Of a DNA stretch of 64,000 nt, positions 26,433 to 36,157 are shown one piece after another (the first letter of the stretch is position 1; every line of letters starts with the position of its first letter). This DNA is from UBA1426 sp052034085 (GTDB lineage Bacteria > Bacillota > Clostridia > Peptostreptococcales > Anaerovoracaceae): positions 18,599 through 82,598 of the forward strand of contig JBPOJA010000013.1 in NCBI GenBank assembly GCA_052034085.1. Direction: 5' to 3'. A program made the position numbers and the translations under genes. Under the pieces are notes generated by a model. It made no database searches and was not told the origin of the DNA. It saw only the letters and a list, made by a program, of their open reading frames with translations.

Positions 26433-27536
26433 CTACCTGTCTTTCAAAATTTGCACTATACGCCGGGCAGCTTTGCCATCTCCATATGGATTTACAGCCT
26501 CAGCCATTCTCTCGTATGCTCCCGGATCGGTAATCAGTTCTCCGGCCATTGAGAAAATCTTCTCCTTTTCGACTCCGGCGAGCTTGACCGTACCTGCCTC
26601 TACGGCTTCAGGCCTTTCTGTCTCCTTCCTGACCACCAAAACGGGCTTGCCCAGGGAAGGAGCCTCCTCCTGGAGACCTCCGGAATCTGTAATAATCAGA
26701 TATGACTCAGCCATGAGCTTTACAAATGGCTGATATTGAAGGGGCTCAATCAGATGTATCCTATCTGTATTGCCTAAAATATAACCGGCAAGGCTTCGGA
26801 CTTTTGGATTCATATGCAAGGGATAAACGACTTCAACATCGGGAAATTCCACGGCCAGATCTTTTACAGCACCAAAGATATTGTGCATATTTTCGCCAAG
26901 ATTTTCCCTTCTGTGACAGGTTAAGGTGATTACTTTCCTATTTTTGAAATCTATGTTAGAAAGCACTTCATCCTGAAATTCATAGGGTTTATCAGCTACG
27001 GTCAATAATGCATCTATAACGGTATTCCCGGTTATGTATATTTTATCTTCCGCAACTCCCTCCGCCAGGAGGTTCTTCTTATTTCTGATTGTCGGAGCGA
27101 AATGCAATTCCGCCAGGTGCCCGGTAAGCACCCTGTTCATTTCTTCAGGATATGGAGAATATTTGTCAAATGTTCTGAGGCCTGCTTCCACATGACCTAC
27201 CGGTATTTTATGGTAAAACGCAGCAAGGGCTGATGCAAAGGTAGTCGTAGTATCACCGTGAACCAGCACAATGTCAGGCTGGCTTTCTTCCAGCACCTTT
27301 TCCATGCCCAGAAGCACATTGCTGCTGATCTGACTCACACTTTGATTGTGCTTCATAATATTGAGATCATAATCGGGTTTTATGTGAAACAGGTCCAGGA
27401 CCTGATCCAGCATTTCCCTGTGCTGGGCCGTAACGCAAACAAGAGGTTCAAATTGTTTGTCTTTTGCCAGTTCTTTAACAAGTGGTGCCATTTTAATGGC
27501 TTCAGGCCTGGTTCCAAACACGGTCATTATCTTCAT
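26433..27536 (-). CDS. wecB: UDP-N-acetylglucosamine 2-epimerase (non-hydrolysing)
   Basis: 367 aa, normal length. MKIMTVFGTRPEAIKMAPLV at the N-terminus, TCHRRENLGEN, and DSGGLQEEAPSLGKPVLVVR with ETERPEAVEAGT carry the catalytic and UDP-binding residues. It makes UDP-ManNAc for wall glycopolymers. It overlaps the TagO-like gene by four bases, which fits a wall teichoic-acid-type pathway. Confidence 0.95.
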   Translation of the reverse strand: MKIMTVFGTRPEAIKMAPLVKELAKDKQFEPLVCVTAQHREMLDQVLDLFHIKPDYDLNIMKHNQSVSQISSNVLLGMEKVLEESQPDIVLVHGDTTTTFASALAAFYHKIPVGHVEAGLRTFDKYSPYPEEMNRVLTGHLAELHFAPTIRNKKNLLAEGVAEDKIYITGNTVIDALLTVADKPYEFQDEVLSNIDFKNRKVITLTCHRRENLGENMHNIFGAVKDLAVEFPDVEVVYPLHMNPKVRSLAGYILGNTDRIHLIEPLQYQPFVKLMAESYLIITDSGGLQEEAPSLGKPVLVVRKETERPEAVEAGTVKLAGVEKEKIFSMAGELITDPGAYERMAEAVNPYGDGKAARRIVQILKDR

Positions 27537-28573
27537 TGTGCATCTTCTCCGTTTTCCCTGAAGGGTTTTCCGAAACCTCTGTCCTTCATAAATACATATA
27601 CCAGTGTTATAGCAATGATAATAAGCAAGGCTCCATCAAGATACAGGTCCCTGCTAATCAGAATGGCTGCTACCCCCATAATGCCGCTTATACAATAAAG
27701 TGTAAGCACTGTCCTTTTGTGACCCATGCCCACATTCAATACCCTGTGATGCAGGTGATAGCGATCCGCCTCCATTATGGGCCTTCCCTTTCTGATTCTT
27801 CTGATGATTGCCAGGGCAGTATCAAGAATCGGCAGAGCCAGAACGAAAAGTGGCAGAATCGTAGCCACTACAGTTGCGCTCTTCATGGGGCTCATTACGG
27901 AAAGTGCCGCTATCATGAAACCCAGATACAAAGCTCCTCCGTCTCCCATAAAGATTTTTGCAGGATGAAAATTCCATGGTAAAAAGCCAAGACAGCTCCC
28001 TGCCAAAGCAATAAATGCAGGAGCCACCTCCAATCTGCTATGAATAATAGCAATGTATGCTATACACAAGGTAGCAATAAACGATATACCTGCGGCAAGG
28101 CCGTCAAGACCGTCTATTAGATTTATAGTGTTGGTCAGGCCAACTATCCAGAAAACTGTTACAATCAGACTCACCGCTGATGGGAATTCAATGATGCCAG
28201 GCCCCCAGGGATTTGTGATGAATGAAATTTTTACTGAATTTGCATATAATATAATTGCTCCCACAATCTGCCCTGCAAGTTTTATCCTTGCCGGCAATCG
28301 CCGGATGTCATCAACAAGCCCCATCAAAAAAATCAAGGTTGCGGCGACGGCTACGCCAACAATTCTATGATCCATTCGGTCTACAAGAAAAATAATCATC
28401 ACCGCCATACTGGCAAGATAGATAGCCAGGCCACCACATCGCGGCATGGGTTTTTTATGCATTCTCCTGTCATCCAAAGGCACATCAATAGCTCCAATTT
28501 TAGGAGCCACTTTTATTGCCAAAGGTGTTAGCCCGAAAGAAATTATCATAGCTATGACAAATATCAGCTTCAT
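27533..28573 (-). CDS. tagO: Undecaprenyl-phosphate GlcNAc-1-phosphate transferase (TagO/WecA-like)
   Basis: 346 aa with about ten membrane helices. The motifs of the family are present: DDRRMHKKPMPRCGGLA, GLTNTINLIDGLDGLAAGIS, KIFMGDGGALYLG and RYHLHHRVL. The enzyme attaches GlcNAc-phosphate to the lipid carrier to begin wall teichoic acid or related polymer synthesis. Four-base overlaps with both neighbours suggest coupling. Next to wecB, which supplies the ManNAc donor. Confidence 0.92.
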   Translation of the reverse strand: MKLIFVIAMIISFGLTPLAIKVAPKIGAIDVPLDDRRMHKKPMPRCGGLAIYLASMAVMIIFLVDRMDHRIVGVAVAATLIFLMGLVDDIRRLPARIKLAGQIVGAIILYANSVKISFITNPWGPGIIEFPSAVSLIVTVFWIVGLTNTINLIDGLDGLAAGISFIATLCIAYIAIIHSRLEVAPAFIALAGSCLGFLPWNFHPAKIFMGDGGALYLGFMIAALSVMSPMKSATVVATILPLFVLALPILDTALAIIRRIRKGRPIMEADRYHLHHRVLNVGMGHKRTVLTLYCISGIMGVAAILISRDLYLDGALLIIIAITLVYVFMKDRGFGKPFRENGEDAQ

Positions 28574-29046
28574 TTGGCTTCTCTTTCCTCATCAGTGTGA
28601 TTTCCGCCAAGAATTTCTGCTTTGAGTCCTGCTTCCGACAGCATTTCTTCAGCCAGCTCATCGGGATAGCCTTCACGGATGACAATCCTCTTAATTCCCG
28701 CATTTATCAGCATCTTTGCGCAGATTACACAGGGCTGATGAGTACAGTACAAGGTTCCGCCTGCAATATTCTGTCCCAGATATGCAGCCTGAATAATTGC
28801 ATTTTGCTCTGCGTGAAGCCCCCTGCAGAGTTCATGCCTTTGTCCCGAAGGAACATTCAGCTTTTCTCTGATGCACCCTCTCACTTCGCAGTGCTCTATC
28901 CCTGTGGGAACACCATTATACCCGGTGGTCATTATTCTGTTATCTTTAACAATAACAGCTCCCACCTGTCTTCTTAAGCAGGTTGATCGTTTCATAACTA
29001 TTTCGGCTATTTCCATAAAATAATCGTCCCAATCCGGCCTGTTCAT
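28570..29046 (-). CDS. comEB: Deoxycytidylate deaminase (ComEB/dCMP deaminase family)
   Basis: 158 aa. Zinc site: HAEQNAI (His and catalytic Glu) and PCVICAKMLINAGI (two Cys). The N-terminus MNRPDWDDYFMEIAEIVMKR and the Cys-rich GIEHCEVRGCIRE insert are typical for dCMP deaminases, which make dUMP for thymidylate synthesis. Four-base overlaps with truA and the tagO-like gene. Confidence 0.93.
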   Translation of the reverse strand: MNRPDWDDYFMEIAEIVMKRSTCLRRQVGAVIVKDNRIMTTGYNGVPTGIEHCEVRGCIREKLNVPSGQRHELCRGLHAEQNAIIQAAYLGQNIAGGTLYCTHQPCVICAKMLINAGIKRIVIREGYPDELAEEMLSEAGLKAEILGGNHTDEEREAK

Positions 29047-29885
29047 CGTTGATTTCCTCCTACAGCCTGACTTTCATTCCCAAGCATCTCATTTTTATCG
29101 AAAAAAACCGCATCAAGATAAAGCCCTCCCGGAGGTGCCGTATGGCCTGCCATACCCCTGTCTCCGCTGCTTATAATTTCCTGAATAAATCGGGCTTCAT
29201 CTTTGACATCATACCTGTCTCTGTTCTTTCCCATACCTATATCAACCAGAGTCCCCACAATAATTCTGACCATATTGTACAGGAAACCATCGCCCACAAT
29301 TTCAAATGCCAGCAATCCACTGTCAACATCGCTGTTGCTAAAACTCGCCCGATAAATCGTTCTCACCGTATCATCCTGGATACTGCCGCCGGCAGCCATA
29401 AAGCATCTGAAGTCGTGGCAACCCACGAGACCTTCTGCCGCTCTTTCCATTGCAGAGACATCCAAAATATTCTCTGTCTGATAATAATGGTGTCTTTTAA
29501 ATATGTCAGGCTTTTGTCCCCACAGGATTTTGTAAATATAACGCTTGCCCACTGCATTGAAACGGGCATGAAAGTCCTCTTCAACTTCCTGGGCACTTAA
29601 TACCTCCAGGTCAGGCCCGGTCAGGTCCCTGCCTTTCAAAAAGTTGTTCACCACATAAGGAAGCTTGTCCACAGGCAGATTCACATCGGTTTTAAAATTG
29701 GCGCACTGCCCCAGAGCATGAACTCCCTTATCCGTTCTAGAGCTTCCCTGTATGCTTATCTCCCTGCCATAAATATGACCCAGGGCCTTCTCAAGTTCTC
29801 CCTGGACAGTTCTTTTTTCCGGCTGGGCCTGCCAGCCGGAAAAATCCCTGCCGTCATACTTTACTTTTAATAGGATATTCCTCAT
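29043..29885 (-). CDS. truA: tRNA pseudouridine(38-40) synthase TruA
   Basis: 280 aa. The catalytic aspartate is in SSRTDKGVHALGQ; the start MRNILLKVKYDGRDFSGWQ is the family N-terminus. It modifies the anticodon stem of many tRNAs. The C-terminus is about 20 residues longer than usual and polar. Four-base overlaps on both sides. Confidence 0.95.
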   Translation of the reverse strand: MRNILLKVKYDGRDFSGWQAQPEKRTVQGELEKALGHIYGREISIQGSSRTDKGVHALGQCANFKTDVNLPVDKLPYVVNNFLKGRDLTGPDLEVLSAQEVEEDFHARFNAVGKRYIYKILWGQKPDIFKRHHYYQTENILDVSAMERAAEGLVGCHDFRCFMAAGGSIQDDTVRTIYRASFSNSDVDSGLLAFEIVGDGFLYNMVRIIVGTLVDIGMGKNRDRYDVKDEARFIQEIISSGDRGMAGHTAPPGGLYLDAVFFDKNEMLGNESQAVGGNQR

Positions 29886-31258
29886 CCGAAAAGTTCTTCG
29901 GGTGTGGGAACCGGATTGTCCGGCCTCAGGTAAGCTATCCTGGAAATATTAATCAAGTGCTTATATGTCAGGTTTTCGGAAATGCTGTTGTTGCCCCAGC
30001 TGCCGCAACCCAAAGTATTGGTGGGCGCCAGACCGTTAAAGTAACTTCCTCCTGCAGTTGTGGAGCATGGCTGGTTAACTACGAGTCTGCTGACAGTTAT
30101 TTTTTCGCCCGCATACTCAATATGTTCCTTGTTAAAGGAGTGGATGGCGGCACTATGACCCTTGCCTTCCACATCCAGGTTGGCCTGGGCAAATTCTACT
30201 GCCTGGGTAAAATCATCGTAGAGGTAGAAGGCCATGACAGGGCACATCTTTTCCTTACCAAGAAGATCTCCTGCACCCGGTCCGTCAGCTTCTATTAAAA
30301 TCATCCTCTTGCCTTCCGGCATGTCAACTCCGGCCAGCTTAGCCAGTTCTGCCACAGGCAAACCTACCACATCCTTGTTCATGGCTCCATTTTTGAATAT
30401 GAGATTTCTGAATGCTGCCTTTTCTTTTGCATCCCTGACAACATAGGTTCCCTGAGCCGAAAATTCATCTAAAACCTCCTGGCTCATATCCCTGGGAATC
30501 ATAACGCTTTGTTCACCCGAGCATATAATACCGTTGTCAAAAGTCCGGCCTAAAATTATCTTTGTTACTGCATCCTTGATATCTGCATCCCTGTCTATGA
30601 TAACCTGGACATTGCCCGGTCCCACACCAAGAGCTGGTTTTCCGCTGCTATATGCAGCCTTAACCATTCCGGTGCCTCCGGTTGCCACCAGAACATCAAC
30701 CGATGAGATTAAAGCCGTAGTGTGCTCTCTTGGGTCTTCTCCAATAATCTGTATTAAATTTTCCGGGGCACCGATTTTCCTCAGATTTTCATTGACCATC
30801 TCAACAGTCTTGCTGCAGCACTTCATAGCATTGGGATGGGGAAGAACTATAATGGCATTTTTCCCTTTCACAGCAAACATTGCATTGCTCATAACAGTAA
30901 CTATGGGATTGGTCGTTGGGGTAATTGCTGCCACGACTCCCATGGGTTTGGCTACTTCAACTATGCCGGTTTCTTCATCCCTGTTGATAATCCCCGTGCT
31001 CTTTTTACCTTTCAGACTGTTCCATATAATGCCCGCTTTTCCCTTGTTTTTTGCAATCTTGTCCGGCAGATTACCCATGCCTGTTTCTTCCACAGCCATT
31101 TGTGCCAGATATTCGGCATTATCGTAAACGGTTTTAGCAATGATTTTTACAAATTCGTCGATCTCTTCCTGGCTGAAGTGCTCGACTTCCTTCTGGGCCT
31201 TTTTTGCCCTTTCAAGAAAACCTTGAACATACTCGTTCTTCACCATTTCATCTGTCAT
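29882..31258 (-). CDS. CoA-acylating aldehyde dehydrogenase (EutE/SucD-like)
   Basis: 458 aa. Catalytic Cys in FDNGIICSGEQS and glycine-rich cofactor loop VATGGTGMVKAAYSSGKPA, with no alcohol dehydrogenase domain fused. These are features of CoA-dependent acylating dehydrogenases that interconvert an acyl-CoA and its aldehyde (acetaldehyde, succinate semialdehyde or sulfoacetaldehyde types). The exact aldehyde is not decidable. It is the second gene after glnS, with AAGGTG before its ATG, and overlaps truA, an unexpected mix of metabolic and RNA genes. No microcompartment targeting genes are nearby. Confidence 0.86.
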   Translation of the reverse strand: MTDEMVKNEYVQGFLERAKKAQKEVEHFSQEEIDEFVKIIAKTVYDNAEYLAQMAVEETGMGNLPDKIAKNKGKAGIIWNSLKGKKSTGIINRDEETGIVEVAKPMGVVAAITPTTNPIVTVMSNAMFAVKGKNAIIVLPHPNAMKCCSKTVEMVNENLRKIGAPENLIQIIGEDPREHTTALISSVDVLVATGGTGMVKAAYSSGKPALGVGPGNVQVIIDRDADIKDAVTKIILGRTFDNGIICSGEQSVMIPRDMSQEVLDEFSAQGTYVVRDAKEKAAFRNLIFKNGAMNKDVVGLPVAELAKLAGVDMPEGKRMILIEADGPGAGDLLGKEKMCPVMAFYLYDDFTQAVEFAQANLDVEGKGHSAAIHSFNKEHIEYAGEKITVSRLVVNQPCSTTAGGSYFNGLAPTNTLGCGSWGNNSISENLTYKHLINISRIAYLRPDNPVPTPEELFG

Positions 31259-31299
31259 TTTTTCACCTTATATCCTTTCCGGCCCTCAGGCCCAAAATC

Positions 31300-32916
31300 C
31301 TATTTTTTCCAGGAGCTTTTCAGGTCAACTATCCTGTTGTATACCCGGTCTTCGCCCTTGTGCAGGCGGGCATCGGCTATGAAATATCCCTGCCTGAAGA
31401 ATTGGAATCTTTCACCTGCCGGCACGTCTTTGAGAGAGGGTTCTCCCATTGCCTGTACCACCTTTACCGATTCCGGATTCATGGTCTGGTTGCCTTCCTC
31501 ATCTTCAAGCATCAGATGGTCGTAAAGCCTGACAGTCAAAGGAATGGCCGAGCCTGCCTCAACCCAGTGGATGGTTCCCCTGACTTTCCTTCCTTCAAAG
31601 CCGCTGCCACTTTTTGTTTCCGGATCATAGGTACAAAGCAGCCTAACCACCTTGCCATCGTCATCTTTTACCACATCATTGCAGGTTATGAAATAAGCTC
31701 CTTTAAGCCTTACTTCATTGCCCGGGAAGAGTCTGAAATACTTTTTAACAGGCACTTCCATGAAGTCCTCCTGCTCTACATACAGGTGTCTTGAGAAAGG
31801 GACCTGCCTTCCGTCCACCTCCAGCATTTCTGTCTTGCCTTCGGGGTAGTTGGTGATTTCCACTTCAAGGGGATCCAGGACCACCATCCGGTTCTCAACC
31901 TTTTCCTTTAAATCCTCTCTGATGCAAAACTCCAAAAGCCCCACATCCACAGTGCTGTTGGCCTTGGCCACACCTATGCGGTCTGCAAAATCCCTGATGG
32001 ATTCGGGAGTATAGCCCCGCCTTCTGAGACCTGCTATGGTCGGCATCCTGGGATCATCCCAGCCCTCCACCACACCGTCATCCACCAGCTTTTTAAGATA
32101 GCGCTTGCTCATAACCGTGTTGGTCAGGTTGAGCCTGGCAAATTCTATCTGCTGGGGAGGCATGGGCCAGTTTAACTCTTTTAAAGGCCATTCGTACAGG
32201 GGTCTGTGATCCTCAAACTCTAAAGTACAGAGAGAATGGGTAATCTCTTCGATGGCATCCTCCAGGGGATGGGCATAGTCGTACATGGGGTAGATGCACC
32301 ACTTATCGCCGGTGTTGTGGTGGCTTGCATGAAGGATCCTGTAAATAACCGGGTCCCTCATGTTCATGTTTGGCGAAGCCATATCTATTTTAGCCCTGAG
32401 GACCTTTTCACCGTCCTTGTATTTGCCCTCCTTCATTTCCCGGAAGAGTTTCAAGTTTTCTTCCACAGAACGATTCCTGTAGGGGCTTTCCACTCCGGGC
32501 TCTGTCAGAGTCCCCCTGGTTTCCCTTATCTCATCCGCTGTCAAATCACAGACATAAGCCTTGCCCATCTTAATCAGCTCAATGGCGCAGTCCAGCATTT
32601 TGTCGAAATAATCAGATGCAAAGAGGAGTTTATCCCACTGAAAACCCAGCCACTGGACATCGTATTTTATGGACTCCACATATTCTTCTTCTTCCTTTTC
32701 CGGATTGGTATCATCGAAGCGGAGATTGCACTTGCCATTGTATTTGGCCGCTGTGCCGAAGTTAAGGCATATGGATTTGGCATGGCCTATATGAAGGTAG
32801 CCGTTGGGCTCAGGTGGAAAGCGGGTGTAGACGGGCCTGTCTCCGTAGGTTTTGTTTTCCAGGTCCCTGTCTATGATATTGTGTATAAAATTACTGCTAA
32901 GACTTGTATTTTCCAT
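31300..32916 (-). CDS. glnS: Glutaminyl-tRNA synthetase
   Basis: 538 aa, near the E. coli length. The HIGH motif lies in PPEPNGYLHIGHAKSI and the KMSKS equivalent in VMSKRYLKKLV. The C-terminal anticodon-binding beta-barrels are present. A direct GlnRS is found in only part of the Clostridia; others make Gln-tRNA by GatCAB. AAGGAG precedes the ATG. Confidence 0.96.
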   Translation of the reverse strand: MENTSLSSNFIHNIIDRDLENKTYGDRPVYTRFPPEPNGYLHIGHAKSICLNFGTAAKYNGKCNLRFDDTNPEKEEEEYVESIKYDVQWLGFQWDKLLFASDYFDKMLDCAIELIKMGKAYVCDLTADEIRETRGTLTEPGVESPYRNRSVEENLKLFREMKEGKYKDGEKVLRAKIDMASPNMNMRDPVIYRILHASHHNTGDKWCIYPMYDYAHPLEDAIEEITHSLCTLEFEDHRPLYEWPLKELNWPMPPQQIEFARLNLTNTVMSKRYLKKLVDDGVVEGWDDPRMPTIAGLRRRGYTPESIRDFADRIGVAKANSTVDVGLLEFCIREDLKEKVENRMVVLDPLEVEITNYPEGKTEMLEVDGRQVPFSRHLYVEQEDFMEVPVKKYFRLFPGNEVRLKGAYFITCNDVVKDDDGKVVRLLCTYDPETKSGSGFEGRKVRGTIHWVEAGSAIPLTVRLYDHLMLEDEEGNQTMNPESVKVVQAMGEPSLKDVPAGERFQFFRQGYFIADARLHKGEDRVYNRIVDLKSSWKK

Positions 32917-32955
32917 TTAGGTCTCCTTACCGTTTTTATTGTTCTCATGCCAGAC

Positions 32956-32984
32956 ATTGTATCATCATACAGGTTTTTTGTGAA
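32956..32984 (-). promoter_or_regulatory. Promoter of the glnS-led cluster
   Basis: On the complement: TTCACA (32979-32984), 17-bp spacer, TACAAT (32956-32961); five of six consensus bases in each box. Predicted start about 33 nt before the glnS ATG. Confidence 0.68.
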
Positions 32985-33029
32985 GATAAAAGATGCTTAA
33001 TCCCCGTTATTTGCTGGCTCTTAACCCCA

Positions 33030-33049
33030 ATTCCGGGCTTGACCGGAAT
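33030..33049. repeat. Perfect inverted repeat between divergent glnS and mutase genes
   Basis: ATTCCGG (33030-33036), 6-nt loop, CCGGAAT (33043-33049). It lies about 45 bp upstream of the glnS -35 and about 80 bp before the mutase start, so it could be an operator or a small hairpin. No further support. Confidence 0.4.
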
Positions 33050-33130
33050 AACTAGCTTTGTTAATATTAATTGGTAAATATAGTCTAGACATAAAATAAA
33101 TCTCATCAAATATAATTGTAGGAGTGTCTT

Positions 33131-34753
33131 ATGAAAAACCAAGGAAAAGAAACAAAACAAAAAGACAAGAAGGATGTGGTTGAAAGCTCATCCGGCATTG
33201 AAATCAACCAGGTTTATACCCCAGATGATGTCCGGGATATTGATTATTCAGAGGAAATATCTTTACCCGGAGAATATCCCTACACACGTGGTGTTCATTC
33301 CACCATGTACCGGTCCAGATTGTGGACCATGCGGCAATATGCCGGTTTTGCCAGCGCCGAGGAATCCAACCTCAGATACAAGTATCTGCTGGAACAGGGA
33401 CAGACAGGCCTCAGCGTAGCTTTTGACCTGCCCACCCAGATTGGCTATGATTCCGACCACAAGCTATCAGCAGGGGAAGTAGGGAAGGTCGGTGTTGCTA
33501 TCGATTCCCTGAAGGATATGGAAACCCTTTTTAATGGTATCCCTTTGGATAAGGTCAGCACCTCTATGACCATTAATTCTTCTGCAGCTGTTCTCTTTGC
33601 CATGTACATAGTGGTGGCCAAGAAGCAGGGAGTGGCACTGACAGATATCTCGGGAACCATCCAGAATGACATCCTGAAGGAATACATAGCCAGGGGAACA
33701 TATATCTTTCCCATTGAACCTTCAATCAGGATTACAACAGACATCTTCAAATTCTGCTCTGAAAATGTTCCAAGATGGAATACCATATCAATCAGCGGAT
33801 ATCATATCAGGGAAGCCGGTGCTACGGCAGCCCAGGAGATAGCTTTTACCCTTGCCGACGGCATAGCCTATGTCCAGGCTGCTATAGATGCAGGCCTCCG
33901 TGTTGATGATTTCGGGCCAAGATTGTCCTTTTTCTTCAACGCCCACAATGATATCTTTGAGGAGGTTGCCAAATTCCGGGCAGCCCGCAGAATATGGGCG
34001 AAAATCATGAAAGACCGCTTCAAGGCACAGGACCCCCGCTCCATGATGCTGAGATTCCACACCCAGACAGCAGGCAGCACTCTGACAGCCCAGCAGCCTG
34101 AGAATAACGTAATCCGGGTTGCCATGCAGGCCCTGGCGGCTGTTCTTGGAGGAACCCAGTCCCTCCACACCAATTCCAAGGATGAAGCTCTTGCCTTACC
34201 TACTGAAGCTTCAGTCAGGACAGCCCTGAGAACCCAGCAGATAATTGCTTATGAAAGCGGAGTCACCAACACAGTTGACCCGCTGGCGGGTTCATATTAC
34301 ATCGAGAGCCTGACAAACGAACTTGAGAAAAAGGCCATGGAATATATCAATAAAATTGATGACCTGGGCGGAATGAAAAAAGCAATTGAAGCCGGATATG
34401 TTCAGGGCGAAATCCAGGACAGTGCCTACAAATATCAGAAGGAAGTAGAGTCCGGAGAAAAAACCATCGTAGGTGTCAACAAGTTCCAGATTGAGGAAAC
34501 CCGGGCAGAAGGCCTCCTTCATGTTGACGAAAAGGTTGAAATAATGCAGAAACAAAAGTTAGCCGACCTTAAAAAAGAAAGAGACAACGACAAGACAAAC
34601 AAGGCCCTGGAAGAACTGCAGAAAGCTGCAAATACCAATGCCAACCTTATGCCCTACATAATTGACGCTGTTGAACAATATGCCACCCTTGGCGAAATCT
34701 GCGGCGTGCTCCGCCAGGAGTTCGGCGAATACAAGCAAACAACTTCAGTATAA
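33131..34753 (+). CDS. mcmA: Methylmalonyl-CoA mutase, large (catalytic barrel) subunit
   Basis: 540 aa, the TIM-barrel part only; the cobalamin domain is encoded separately by the next gene. Residues that separate methylmalonyl-CoA mutase from isobutyryl-CoA mutase are of the former kind: Tyr70 in MRQYAGF (Phe in isobutyryl type) and Arg200 in PSIRITTDIF (Gln there). His225 in SGYHIREAGA is also kept. It interconverts succinyl-CoA and methylmalonyl-CoA with adenosylcobalamin. TAGGAG lies before the ATG. First gene of a four-gene plus-strand operon. Confidence 0.95.
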   Translation: MKNQGKETKQKDKKDVVESSSGIEINQVYTPDDVRDIDYSEEISLPGEYPYTRGVHSTMYRSRLWTMRQYAGFASAEESNLRYKYLLEQGQTGLSVAFDLPTQIGYDSDHKLSAGEVGKVGVAIDSLKDMETLFNGIPLDKVSTSMTINSSAAVLFAMYIVVAKKQGVALTDISGTIQNDILKEYIARGTYIFPIEPSIRITTDIFKFCSENVPRWNTISISGYHIREAGATAAQEIAFTLADGIAYVQAAIDAGLRVDDFGPRLSFFFNAHNDIFEEVAKFRAARRIWAKIMKDRFKAQDPRSMMLRFHTQTAGSTLTAQQPENNVIRVAMQALAAVLGGTQSLHTNSKDEALALPTEASVRTALRTQQIIAYESGVTNTVDPLAGSYYIESLTNELEKKAMEYINKIDDLGGMKKAIEAGYVQGEIQDSAYKYQKEVESGEKTIVGVNKFQIEETRAEGLLHVDEKVEIMQKQKLADLKKERDNDKTNKALEELQKAANTNANLMPYIIDAVEQYATLGEICGVLRQEFGEYKQTTSV

Positions 34754-34769
34754 GATTGGAGAAAAGATA

Positions 34770-35198
34770 ATGGGAGAAAAACTTGTGAAAGAAATGGATA
34801 GACCTATCAGAATAGTGGTAGCCAAACTGGGCCTGGACGGCCACGACAGAGGAGCCAAGGTAATAGCAAGAGCCCTGCGGGATGCTGGCCTGGAAGTTAT
34901 TTATACGGGACTCCGCCAGACTCCTGAAAGCGTGGTGGAGATTGCACTCCAGGAAGACGCTGATTTTATCGGCTTAAGCAGCCTGTCCGGAGCACACATG
35001 CACCTGTTCCCCCAGGTTGTTGAACAGCTTAAGGCCAGAGGAATGGAAGATATTATCGTCTTTGGCGGCGGAGTAATTCCCGATGATGATATTGAAATAC
35101 TTAAGCAAAAAGGTATAGCTGCTGTATTCACACCGGGAACATCAACTGAAACCGTAGTGAACCTGATAAAAGAAATGATGGCTGCCAAATGGAATTAA
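34770..35198 (+). CDS. mcmB: Methylmalonyl-CoA mutase, cobalamin-binding subunit
   Basis: 142 aa from the ATG at 34770 (TTGGAGA before it; an upstream in-frame extension overlaps mcmA and does not look like this family). The B12 signature DxHxxG is present as LGLDGHDRGAK, followed by GLSSLSGAHMH and FGGGVIPDDD. It supplies the base-off histidine ligand to cobalamin. Split mutases of this kind are common in archaea and Clostridia. Confidence 0.95.
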   Translation: MGEKLVKEMDRPIRIVVAKLGLDGHDRGAKVIARALRDAGLEVIYTGLRQTPESVVEIALQEDADFIGLSSLSGAHMHLFPQVVEQLKARGMEDIIVFGGGVIPDDDIEILKQKGIAAVFTPGTSTETVVNLIKEMMAAKWN

Positions 35199-36157
35199 TC
35201 AATAAGATCAAGAACGGTGACAAAAGATCGGCTGCAAGGCTCATTTCAATGATTGAAAATAATGAAAAAGCAGCAATCGACTTGTTGAAAACCCCCTGGG
35301 ACTTAGACAGCACCAGCTATACTGTGGGCATCACGGGACCTCCCGGGGCAGGCAAGAGTACCCTGACCAATCAGCTGGCCAAGCATCTTCTGAAAAAAGG
35401 GTACAAAGTAGGGATTATCGCAGTTGATCCCAGTAGCCCCATTACCGGCGGAGCTTTTCTTGGAGACCGGATTAGGATGTCGGAGCTTAACCAGGAAAGC
35501 GGCGTATTTATAAGAAGCATGGGAACCCGGGGAGCCCTGGGCGGCATATCAAAGGCGGTCAGAGGGGCAATACGGGTCATGGATCTGCTTGGCATGGACT
35601 TTGTATTAGTTGAAACTGCCGGAGTGGGCCAGACTGAAGTTGATGTGGTAAAGGTCACTGATGTTGTGGTGGTAGTATCGGTGCCGGGTCTTGGAGATGA
35701 CATACAGGCAAACAAGGCCGGCATCCTGGAAATAGCCGACATCTATGTAGTTAACAAGGCTGACTATGATGATGCTGAAAAAACGGTCCGGTATCTGCGC
35801 CAGACAATCAGCCTGGAAGAAAAGGAAAATGACCCTGAAGAATACCGGCCCGAAATCATTAAAACCATAGCCCTTGATGATGTGGGTGTCGACGAGCTTG
35901 TGGATGCTATTTTCCGCTATAAGCAGCATGCTGAGCAGGTTTACGGCCGCAAGCAGCTCCTGGAAAATAAGATCCGCAATGAACTGCGACAGCAGATTCT
36001 TGACAGGCTTACCGGCGGGTTCGAACGTTTTGACAAGGAGTTTGACATTATTTCAGCCGCCACCAGAGAAATAGCCGCTGCTAAATCGGATATTTTCAGC
36101 CAAACTACAAATATCCTTAATGAATTTTATGAATGGAGTATGAAAAATGATAAGTAA
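35189..36157 (+). CDS. meaB: MeaB/ArgK G-protein chaperone of methylmalonyl-CoA mutase
   Basis: 322 aa. P-loop GPPGAGKSTLTNQLAKHL, Mg-binding and switch segments VDPSSPITGGAFLGDRIRM and VETAGVGQTEVDV, and NKADYDDAE for base recognition. MeaB protects and reloads cobalamin in the mutase. It overlaps the end of mcmB by ten bases, supporting joint function. Confidence 0.95.
   Translation: MELINKIKNGDKRSAARLISMIENNEKAAIDLLKTPWDLDSTSYTVGITGPPGAGKSTLTNQLAKHLLKKGYKVGIIAVDPSSPITGGAFLGDRIRMSELNQESGVFIRSMGTRGALGGISKAVRGAIRVMDLLGMDFVLVETAGVGQTEVDVVKVTDVVVVVSVPGLGDDIQANKAGILEIADIYVVNKADYDDAEKTVRYLRQTISLEEKENDPEEYRPEIIKTIALDDVGVDELVDAIFRYKQHAEQVYGRKQLLENKIRNELRQQILDRLTGGFERFDKEFDIISAATREIAAAKSDIFSQTTNILNEFYEWSMKNDK

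Noticed and set aside
33111..33116. TATAAT as promoter of the mutase operon
   Set aside because: Its predicted start would fall within the ribosome site of mcmA, so the transcript would lack a usable site; the real promoter is probably further upstream.
34662..34769. Upstream start for the cobalamin-binding subunit
   Set aside because: It lies inside mcmA in another frame and its sequence is unlike the family; the ATG at 34770 is preceded by TTGGAGA.
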